A stretch of DNA of 5,588 nt from an uncultured Dyadobacter sp. (GTDB lineage Bacteria > Bacteroidota > Bacteroidia > Cytophagales > Spirosomataceae): NCBI GenBank assembly GCA_946481035.1, contig CAMLNK010000332.1, positions 1 to 5,588 on the forward strand. The letters run 5' to 3'. The notes below the pieces were generated by a model. It did not search any database. It had not been told where the DNA came from and worked only from the letters and a program-made list of their open reading frames with translations. Of this stretch, positions 1-5,435 are shown piece after piece (within the stretch, counting starts at the first letter, position 1; each line of letters opens with the position of its first letter). The translations under genes and the position numbers were made by a program.

Positions 1-405
1 ACCCGTTACCGAGAAAATATCCGCGCGCCCGGCATAAGTATCCAGCGCCTGGTTCATGAATGAGAGGAAATCAGTGGCGCTAAGCATGTCGTCTTCCAGC
101 ACGATTACCTTCGGATATTTGGAAAGCACAAAACTGACCCCTTCGATCACCGAAGCTGCGAGTCCCTTATTCTTTTCAGCTTCCTGAATGTGAATAGCAC
201 GAAATCCCGTGATTTGTGAAAGATACTCCCTCACTTCATTCACCTGCTGACTATCACCCCCGCTTTTCGGGCCATCGGAATATACAAACAGCTCGCTTTC
301 CTGCGCCAGCGTGTTCAAACGCAGGCTTTCTACGGTTTGCTGCAAATGCGCGGGGCGGTTATAGCAAAACAAAACAATGGGTGCGAGTGTGCCGGACAAA
401 CCCAT
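1..405 (-). CDS. GT-A fold glycosyltransferase, N-terminal 135 residues (partial, runs off left edge)
   Basis: Reading leftward from an ATG at 405, the frame stays open for 135 codons to the window edge, so only the N-terminal part is visible. It looks like a GT2-type or GT13-like nucleotide-sugar-dependent glycosyltransferase. Residues 9-19 (PIVLFCYNRPA) form the first beta strand and nucleotide-binding loop, followed by the helix HLQQTVESL. VYSDGPK at 41-47 is the second strand and loop. NKGLAASVIEGV at 79-90 matches the usual N-G-x-x-x-x-x-x-G helix. VIVLEDDM at 100-107 carries the EDD metal-binding motif (DXD equivalent), followed by an SATDFL segment like the S-P-D-F of related enzymes. 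No signal peptide or membrane segment is seen, so it should be cytoplasmic or membrane-associated. The start lies one base after the TGA of the upstream methyltransferase, implying translational coupling. Donor and acceptor sugars cannot be told. The glycosyltransferase call is firm; the exact family is less certain. Confidence 0.88.
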   Translation of the reverse strand, partial: MGLSGTLAPIVLFCYNRPAHLQQTVESLRLNTLAQESELFVYSDGPKSGGDSQQVNEVREYLSQITGFRAIHIQEAEKNKGLAASVIEGVSFVLSKYPKVIVLEDDMLSATDFLSFMNQALDTYAGRADIFSVTG

Positions 406-406
406 T

Positions 407-1021
407 TCAGCCTTTGATTGCGTCGATGATCAGGGACGTGTAGCCCAGTTTTCCACCCTGGTTGCGCTCGTCGTGATCGGCGGAGCGGCGGATCATGCCG
501 TCTTCCGGGTTCCAGGGAGCTTTATGAAACTGGCCGTTTTCATCGAAATATTCGAGCAGATTCACTTTGAAACCCACATTTTCGAGAAAACCCGACATCA
601 GCTTGTAGTTGTACAGCAGCTTGTGGTCGTCGGCGCCATTGCCGGTGCCGCCCGGTTTTACATAATTGATATAATCCTCGCTGGGATTGAAGCCGTCGGG
701 AACCGCCACGCGCAGTACGCCGCCCGGTTTCAGGAAAGTGTAGCAATTCTGGAATGCAAGCTGGCCCTGCTCGGGAGTCAAATGCTCCCAAACGTGCTCC
801 GCCAATATCCTGTCGATCGAGTCTTCCTGGAAATAACGCTCCCAATCACTCTTTTTCAGCAGATCCAATGTCTCGATATCGGAATGGATCCAGCCTTTAA
901 AAAGGGAATACATGGCGCCTACAACCAGTTTGACGGGCTTGCTGCGGTCGTAGCTAATCAGCTGGTACTTGCTGTAAGGTTCTTTCAGAAGGCCTGCGAC
1001 TATTTTTTGTTTTAAAGACAT
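407..1021 (-). CDS. class I SAM-dependent methyltransferase (predicted, polysaccharide cluster type)
   Basis: This 204-residue cytoplasmic protein has a single Rossmann-type methyltransferase domain. KLVVGAM at 31-37 occupies motif I, the SAM-binding loop. GWIHSDIETLD at 43-53 supplies the acidic residue after strand 2 (D48). ILAEHVWEHL at 72-81 is the strand-4 region with the E-H-x-x-E-H-L signature of Methyltransf_11-like proteins. FLKPGGVLRVAVPDG at 96-110 is the post-strand-4 helix turn and strand 5. The C-terminus (GYTSLIIDAIKG) ends in a beta strand, as expected. Motif I lacks the normal G-x-G and reads VGAMYS, which is degenerate. The length suits this small family. The ATG at 1021 has no Shine-Dalgarno sequence. 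Its downstream neighbour, the glycosyltransferase, begins one base after its stop, so the two are almost certainly co-expressed. The likely role is methylating a sugar or lipid-linked intermediate during polysaccharide synthesis; the substrate is inferred from context only. Confidence 0.88.
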   Translation of the reverse strand: MSLKQKIVAGLLKEPYSKYQLISYDRSKPVKLVVGAMYSLFKGWIHSDIETLDLLKKSDWERYFQEDSIDRILAEHVWEHLTPEQGQLAFQNCYTFLKPGGVLRVAVPDGFNPSEDYINYVKPGGTGNGADDHKLLYNYKLMSGFLENVGFKVNLLEYFDENGQFHKAPWNPEDGMIRRSADHDERNQGGKLGYTSLIIDAIKG

Positions 1022-1137
1022 TGGTAATCCGGGAATTGGGGCCGTTGCGGCATTGATTGCTGTGCCAAAGATAGCAAAAGTTGAAAAGACAGTGGCCGGT
1101 TAAGGGGCCTAATCGCCGGTTTCGTGCCGCGGCGGGC
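1022..1137. other. 116-bp intergenic region between flippase and methyltransferase genes
   Basis: Non-coding gap inside an otherwise same-direction gene run. It holds the candidate -7 box described separately, the perfect 8-bp palindrome GCCGCGGC at 1126-1133 just after the flippase stop, and the short GCCGGTT direct repeat. I see no convincing rho-independent terminator: the GC-rich inverted pairs are short and no T-run follows them on the minus strand. Readthrough from the flippase gene therefore seems possible. Confidence 0.5.
1066..1073 (-). promoter_or_regulatory. candidate Bacteroidota -7 box upstream of the methyltransferase/glycosyltransferase pair
   Basis: On the minus strand this is TATCTTTG, a full match to the Bacteroidota -7 consensus TAnnTTTG, ending 44 bp upstream of the methyltransferase ATG. 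No TTTG or TTG is seen at the expected -33 spacing. In that zone lies one copy of a 7-bp direct repeat (GCCGGTT on the plus strand at 1095-1101 and 1115-1121, 20 bp apart), which could be an activator site or chance. If active, it lets the two downstream genes be expressed apart from the flippase. Confidence 0.3.
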
Positions 1138-2658
1138 TTACTTTCTGTTAAAAACGCCCGATCTCACCATGGACCATCCCGTGCTGAACCCGGTAGAAAT
1201 ATCTTCCGAAACCCGCCAAAGCAGAATGCCGCCCCCGAAAATAATCGTAACGATCACCGACCGGAGCGCTATGCCGATGAGCACCGAAACCAGATCGTGC
1301 GTGTCGGAAGCGGGGATAAAGTAAACCGCCAGATAAGCGAGCGCTGCCAATAACAAAACTTTGAGGGTACCGGCAGTGAAAGGCTGGATACCCATTTTAC
1401 TTTTAATAAAAAACAGCTTGACGATGTTGTAGGTGACCGTCGCGAACAGTGCCGCCGCCGCCGCGCCATTGTAGCCGTAACGCGGTATCAGAAACTGGCT
1501 GGCGCCGAGGATCAGTACCGTGAAAAAGAGCATGAAAACGATGTCGTAACGGTAATAGCGCGAGTTGGTCAGGATTTCGGTGTTGAGCCCGGTCATCATG
1601 TCGGCGATGCGCGAAACGCCCACCATCAGTACCACCCATTTGCCTTGCGAATAAATGTCGGATTTGGGGATAAGGCCGAAAATAGCGTCGATGTTGCACC
1701 AGATCCCGAGGAAGAGGAAGGTTCCGATGATGAACAGGTTCAGGGATGATTTTTTGTAAATGGTATCAATATGCGGGATGTCGTTTTTGACGTAGGCTTC
1801 CGAGATAATCGGGGCGCTGATCATCACGATAGCATTTCTGGGAATGGAGATCACCAATGCGATGCGGGAAGCGATGTCGAAGATCGCCGTGCTGCCCAAA
1901 CCGCCTTCGAAGGCGGGCAAAAGCACTTTTTCGATATGCGGCAGTAATGCCGCGCTCGCGCCGCCCAGCAATACCCAGAGGCCGTACCGGTACATTTCCT
2001 TGAATGCGGGATGTTTGACAAAACCAAAATCCAGCGATGTGAAAAGACGGTTCTGAACCCGCAGATAGATCAGCATGGCCACAATAGCCACCGCGTAACT
2101 GACCACCGTAAGGTTGACCATCGTGTCAAAAGTGATGATTTTGAACCCGAAAAGAATTACCAGCAAGCTATTGGCAAGTCTCAGCCCGACTTCCCGGATC
2201 AGCGATGGTACCGCAATGCGCAGGTTAATCCGCGAATACGATTCCAGCGCCAGCAAATACACCATTCCGACCGTAAGCGGGATGAAAACATAATAGTACC
2301 TGACCAGCATCGGGGAGTGGTCGAGGTAAAATTTGAGATATAATGGCTTGAAAAGCAGGTATAGCAGCGCAAATGCCGTGAGCCCAACGAGCGGGGTAAT
2401 GATAATGAATGTAAAAAGCTGCCTTCGCGAGTGCTCGTCCTGGAACCGGCTGTGAAACCTGACGGCCACCGAGGGTACTCCCAGCAATGCGAACGACATG
2501 TAAATCACCGGGAAGGTGAGCAGGGTGGAGGCGTATAAACCCAGCTGTTCCTGGGTCATGTACTGGTTGTAAAGGATCAGGATATTGAAAATGCCGATGA
2601 CAACACCGACGTAAGAAACAATGGAACTTTTAAATCCCTGACGTACAATAATCCCCAT
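1138..2658 (-). CDS. polysaccharide flippase, Wzx / Polysacc_synt family (MOP superfamily)
   Basis: This 506-residue integral inner-membrane protein probably moves lipid-linked sugar repeat units from the cytoplasmic to the periplasmic face. Hydrophobic stretches fall at about 13-31, 42-63, 82-104, 121-139, 160-178, 182-200, 224-240, 262-284, 305-325, 338-357, 371-391, 397-418, 431-448 and 457-481, consistent with the 14-segment plan of Wzx and related MOP transporters. The N-terminal pattern (basic MGIIVRQGFKSS, then a glycine-rich helix, then the loop MTQEQLGLYAS) matches the usual start of this family, where a gating residue pair precedes an L-G-x-Y-x turn. Length is typical. The ATG at 2658 has no Shine-Dalgarno sequence and is the first codon of the recognisable N-terminus. 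It heads a leftward gene run and diverges from the epimerase gene 70 bp away. The specific glycan cannot be read from the sequence. A peptidoglycan lipid II flippase (MurJ) is less likely from overall pattern and context. Confidence 0.9.
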   Translation of the reverse strand: MGIIVRQGFKSSIVSYVGVVIGIFNILILYNQYMTQEQLGLYASTLLTFPVIYMSFALLGVPSVAVRFHSRFQDEHSRRQLFTFIIITPLVGLTAFALLYLLFKPLYLKFYLDHSPMLVRYYYVFIPLTVGMVYLLALESYSRINLRIAVPSLIREVGLRLANSLLVILFGFKIITFDTMVNLTVVSYAVAIVAMLIYLRVQNRLFTSLDFGFVKHPAFKEMYRYGLWVLLGGASAALLPHIEKVLLPAFEGGLGSTAIFDIASRIALVISIPRNAIVMISAPIISEAYVKNDIPHIDTIYKKSSLNLFIIGTFLFLGIWCNIDAIFGLIPKSDIYSQGKWVVLMVGVSRIADMMTGLNTEILTNSRYYRYDIVFMLFFTVLILGASQFLIPRYGYNGAAAAALFATVTYNIVKLFFIKSKMGIQPFTAGTLKVLLLAALAYLAVYFIPASDTHDLVSVLIGIALRSVIVTIIFGGGILLWRVSEDISTGFSTGWSMVRSGVFNRK

Positions 2659-2728
2659 TGAGGCACCACTTGATTACAGGGACGAAGTACGAGAAAAAGC
2701 ATCAGATAGCCTAACACATACTACTATA
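2659..2728. promoter_or_regulatory. divergent intergenic region between flippase and epimerase genes
   Basis: These 70 bp separate two genes read outward in opposite directions, so promoters for both should sit here or just inside the coding ends. On neither strand do I find a clean TAnnTTTG box with a -33 TTG at proper spacing. The plus-strand side ends in an AT-rich TACTACTATA immediately before the epimerase ATG, leaving no Shine-Dalgarno sequence, as is normal in Bacteroidota. The promoter role is inferred from gene orientation alone. Confidence 0.4.
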
Positions 2729-3826
2729 ATGAAAATCATCCTTGTGGCGGGGGCCAGGCCCAACTTCGTGAAAATTGCGCCGCTGTACCGCGCATTCCTG
2801 CAATATCCCGACATGCATCCGCAAATTCTCCACACCGGACAGCATTACGACTTCGCGATGTCGGGAATCTTTTTTGAGCAACTGGGTATTCCGCAGCCCG
2901 ACCATTTTCTGGACGTCGGACAGGGATCGGCTACTGCGCAAACTGCCGAAATAATGTGTGCATTCGAAAAGGTGATACGGGCTGAAATGCCGGATTTGGT
3001 GCTCGTTGTGGGGGATGTCACCTCTACGCTCGCATGTGCGCTGGTGGCCGCGCAAATGCGCATCCCGCTCGTGCACGTGGAGGCGGGCCTGCGCAGCCGC
3101 GACCGTGCGATGCCCGAGGAAATGAACCGGATATTGACCGACGCGCTCTCAGACGAGTTATTTGTCACTGAACAGGCCGCCGTTGGCAATTTGCTCCGCG
3201 AAAATATTGACCCGCGGCGCATTCACCTGGTGGGGAATGTGATGATCGATTCGCTGGTGCGCTTTCGTCATCGGATTGATGATTTTTCGCCCGGTAAGCA
3301 TTTGGGTGTCGATGCTGATCGGTACTTGCTCGTCACGATGCACCGGGCGGCCAATGTCGATCACGAGGAAGGCTTGCGGAAGATCGCAGGAATGCTGGAA
3401 ATGCTTGCCAAGCGCTGGACGACCGTGTTCGTCACGCACCCGCGGACGACCCGCAATGCAGCCCGTTTTGAAATTGACTTTGCTGCATTGGCTAATGTCA
3501 AATTACTTCCGCCCCAGGGATATGTCGAGTTTTTAAGCCTGGTACAGCATTCGGTCATTGTTATCACCGATTCCGGCGGGGTGCAGGAGGAAACGACGTT
3601 CCTGCGTATTCCCTGCATTACATTAAGAAACAATACCGAGCGGCCGGCTACCGTCGAGTACGGCACCAATTACCTGCTGCCCGATTTTGATGCGCAAAAG
3701 GTTTGGGATACCATTGAAAAAATACTGGCGGAGAATTCAAATGACAGCAGAATTCCCCCGCTTTGGGATGGAAATGCAGCGCAACGCATCGTGAATATTT
3801 TGAGAGAAAAATACATTAATTCGTAG
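2729..3826 (+). CDS. wecB: non-hydrolysing UDP-N-acetylglucosamine 2-epimerase
   Basis: This 365-residue cytoplasmic enzyme interconverts UDP-GlcNAc and UDP-ManNAc, the donor used directly or after oxidation to UDP-ManNAcA in capsule, enterobacterial-common-antigen-like and teichoic polymers (WecB/MnaA family, GT-B fold). The N-terminal strand and loop is KIILVAGARPNFVKIAPL at 2-19, followed by HTGQHYD at 35-41. GDVTST at 95-100 holds the catalytic aspartate (D96). HVEAGLRSRDRAMPEEMNR at 116-134 holds both catalytic glutamates (E118 and E130 by comparison with E. coli E117 and E131). The catalytic histidine is in MHRAANVD (H205). The UDP-binding ITDSGGVQEE is at 279-288, and LRNNTERPATVEYGTN at 299-314 completes the second domain. 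The length is normal and all key residues are present. The histidine loop has alanine where HRAEN is common. No WecC dehydrogenase lies in the window. The ATG at 2729 begins the first strand exactly, with no Shine-Dalgarno sequence. Confidence 0.96.
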   Translation: MKIILVAGARPNFVKIAPLYRAFLQYPDMHPQILHTGQHYDFAMSGIFFEQLGIPQPDHFLDVGQGSATAQTAEIMCAFEKVIRAEMPDLVLVVGDVTSTLACALVAAQMRIPLVHVEAGLRSRDRAMPEEMNRILTDALSDELFVTEQAAVGNLLRENIDPRRIHLVGNVMIDSLVRFRHRIDDFSPGKHLGVDADRYLLVTMHRAANVDHEEGLRKIAGMLEMLAKRWTTVFVTHPRTTRNAARFEIDFAALANVKLLPPQGYVEFLSLVQHSVIVITDSGGVQEETTFLRIPCITLRNNTERPATVEYGTNYLLPDFDAQKVWDTIEKILAENSNDSRIPPLWDGNAAQRIVNILREKYINS

Positions 3827-3831
3827 GTTTG
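3799..3831 (+). promoter_or_regulatory. candidate Bacteroidota promoter (-33/-7) for the second methyltransferase
   Basis: TTTG at 3799-3802 and TAGGTTTG at 3824-3831 match the Bacteroidota -33 and -7 elements with a 21-bp spacer, inside the usual range. The -7 box begins on the TAG stop codon of the epimerase gene. The expected transcription start near 3837 would give a leader of about 25 nt before the ATG at 3863. This would allow expression of the methyltransferase apart from the epimerase. It is a motif match only. Confidence 0.45.
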
Positions 3832-3862
3832 TGGGATAGATGACTCACGCTTCGGATTTACA

Positions 3863-4507
3863 ATGCTTAAAAGGATAAAAAGTGCTGCCTGGGGCCTGCT
3901 GAACCAGACCGGCCTCGGTGGTAGCGTTCAGCTGTACCTCGACGGCGCACTGAAACAATACGGATGGTTCAAAAGCTTCCACGCCAAACAATCGATCGAC
4001 ATCAATGGTAACCCGCTTCCCTGGTATACCTATCCTTTTATTCTTTTTCTGAAACCCCGGTTAAAACCTGAATTTCAGGTTTTCGAGTACGGATCCGGCA
4101 ACTCTACGCGCTGGTACGCCGCGCGGGTGGAGCATATTACGGCCGTAGAGCACGATCGCGAGTGGATCGCGCAAATCAAACCGAAGCTTCCTGCGAATGC
4201 CGAGGTTTTGGAACGGCCGCTGGGCGATAGCTATGTAAAATCGGTGCATTCGACGGGTGCGAAATACCATATTATCGTGGTCGATGGCCGTAACAGGGTC
4301 AAATGCGCCAAATATGCCTCCGATTTCCTCACCCCCGACGGCGTGCTTATCCTCGACAACTCCGAGCGCGATTGGTACACCGGCGCGAAGGAATACCTGG
4401 CCGAAAAAGGTTTCCGCAGGCTCGACTTCATAGGTATGGCCCCGATTGTAGGCATTGAAACTTGTACCAGCGTATTCTACCGCGATGGCAACTGCCTGGG
4501 TATTTAA
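3863..4507 (+). CDS. class I SAM-dependent methyltransferase-like protein (EYGSGNS type)
   Basis: This 214-residue soluble protein belongs to a methyltransferase-like family that I recall as common in bacterial capsule and exopolysaccharide clusters. After a leader helix and PLPWYTYPFILFL (51-63), motif I is intact as VFEYGSGNS at 73-81. TAVEHDREW at 93-101 provides the acidic strand-2 residue that would contact the SAM ribose (E96). HIIVVDGRNR at 136-145 is motif IV with aspartate D141. VLILDNSER at 161-169 is strand 5, with the D-N pair typical of this group. The C-terminus ETCTSVFYRDG matches the family's usual closing strand. It is not related to the first methyltransferase beyond the shared fold. 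It lies 36 bp after the epimerase gene on the same strand, with its own candidate promoter, and its stop is one base from the stop of the opposing acyltransferase gene. The likely substrate is a sugar or glycan intermediate, inferred from context; methyl transfer by this group is not well established. Confidence 0.87.
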   Translation: MLKRIKSAAWGLLNQTGLGGSVQLYLDGALKQYGWFKSFHAKQSIDINGNPLPWYTYPFILFLKPRLKPEFQVFEYGSGNSTRWYAARVEHITAVEHDREWIAQIKPKLPANAEVLERPLGDSYVKSVHSTGAKYHIIVVDGRNRVKCAKYASDFLTPDGVLILDNSERDWYTGAKEYLAEKGFRRLDFIGMAPIVGIETCTSVFYRDGNCLGI

Positions 4508-4508
4508 G

Positions 4509-5435
4509 TCAGAACAGGGCTTTATAAATGATTTTCTCGCATTCCCGGCCGCCAATGCGTGCCTTGAACCGGCTTAGCGAAGGTTTGGGGTTGCCGACAT
4601 GATCGATAGAAATGCCGAGGTCGAGAATGTTTATATTTTCGTTCCGGCAATAGTCATAAGCAGCTTCAAACAGCATTAGGGACGGGCTTAGGGTGCGGTA
4701 TTCGGGCAGATACCCGGACATAAAATGGTACAGAACGGTATCGCTTACCCGCACCATCACCGCCATTGCCACCGGCTCGCCCGCAAGCCGGTTCGTAAAA
4801 ATCAGATAATTTTCAGGAGAAATACTTACAAGCCGGGCCAGCTGATCCGCCGGAGCGGGTAACTTGTAGCCTCGCGAATGGTAACACCGTCGCAAAAAAT
4901 CTTCCGTAGCCTGGTCGAAAATGCCGCGTTCCATGGTGACCAGCAAGCCACTCTTTTTGCCTTTAGATAATCTACGCCGCTCCGCTGGCTCAATAATTCG
5001 GTTAAAACCCTGGTCAGCAATAGGAATATAACGATTAGAATAAGTATGATTGGGGAAAAAACCGGCAGCGAGGTAGCCGCGATGGCAAAATTCGTGTGTC
5101 AGCGGAGCGTAACATGACGGCGCCGTTTTAATGGTCAGCGTGTTTCCACCCTTGCGGGTTACCCATTCGCGAACGCAGGCGAGGAGGAATGCCAGTTGTT
5201 GCACATTGCACTGCCCCGTCGGGACAATGCCTCCGAATGGGGCCAGAGCAGGTGAAATCCAGCCGTGAGGCCCTGGTATGCAGTGAAATAGGGCCAAAAC
5301 GGTACCGGAGTCTTTGGAAGTAAGAATAAATGAATAAATTAGGTCAGAAGTCTGAACAGCGAGTTGTTCCCTCTTGAAAAACAGCCAGGGAACGGTAGTA
5401 GGAAAGGGGGCATCCTGCAATGGAAATACCTCCAC
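4509..5435 (-). CDS. FemAB/GNAT-like acyltransferase (GNAT family, BioF2-like domain)
   Basis: This 308-residue soluble protein has the double-GNAT character of FemAB-like and BioF2 (Acetyltransf_6) proteins. FPTTVPWLFF at 11-20 resembles the early F-x-x-x-x-W-L segment. ISPALAPFGG at 60-69 matches the conserved P-F-G-G turn. RRRLSKGKKSG at 153-163 is the basic hinge before the second domain. YRTLSPSLMLFEAAYDYC at 246-263 is the S-P-x-x-x-L-x-E helix, NILDLGIS at 269-276 the L-D-x-G strand, and LSRFKARIGG at 287-296 the F-K-x-x-x-G-G near the C-terminus. Such proteins transfer an acyl or aminoacyl group to an amine or hydroxyl. Here a sugar acceptor is a reasonable guess from context only. 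The start is a GTG with no Shine-Dalgarno sequence, and the frame stays open for 23 codons further upstream to a TAA at 5507-5505 without another ATG, GTG or TTG, so the true N-terminus is uncertain. It is convergent with the second methyltransferase. Confidence 0.84.
   Translation of the reverse strand: MEVFPLQDAPFPTTVPWLFFKREQLAVQTSDLIYSFILTSKDSGTVLALFHCIPGPHGWISPALAPFGGIVPTGQCNVQQLAFLLACVREWVTRKGGNTLTIKTAPSCYAPLTHEFCHRGYLAAGFFPNHTYSNRYIPIADQGFNRIIEPAERRRLSKGKKSGLLVTMERGIFDQATEDFLRRCYHSRGYKLPAPADQLARLVSISPENYLIFTNRLAGEPVAMAVMVRVSDTVLYHFMSGYLPEYRTLSPSLMLFEAAYDYCRNENINILDLGISIDHVGNPKPSLSRFKARIGGRECEKIIYKALF

Noticed and set aside
377..1015. A 212-codon open frame on the plus strand opposite the first methyltransferase
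   Set aside because: It lies antisense to a gene with clear family motifs, its translation shows no recognisable domain, and long antisense frames arise easily from codon bias at this composition.
1094..1133. GC-rich inverted segments after the flippase stop as a rho-independent terminator
   Set aside because: The stems are only 4-5 bp apart from the 8-bp GCCGCGGC palindrome, which has no loop, and no T-run follows on the minus strand.
2711..3076. A 121-codon minus-strand frame opposite the start of the epimerase gene
   Set aside because: It is the shadow of a gene with all catalytic residues. It would also start inside that gene and has no domain-like sequence.
4061..4555. A 164-codon minus-strand frame covering the convergent stop region
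   Set aside because: It overlaps two well-supported genes and shows no family pattern; the frame is a by-product of their codon use.
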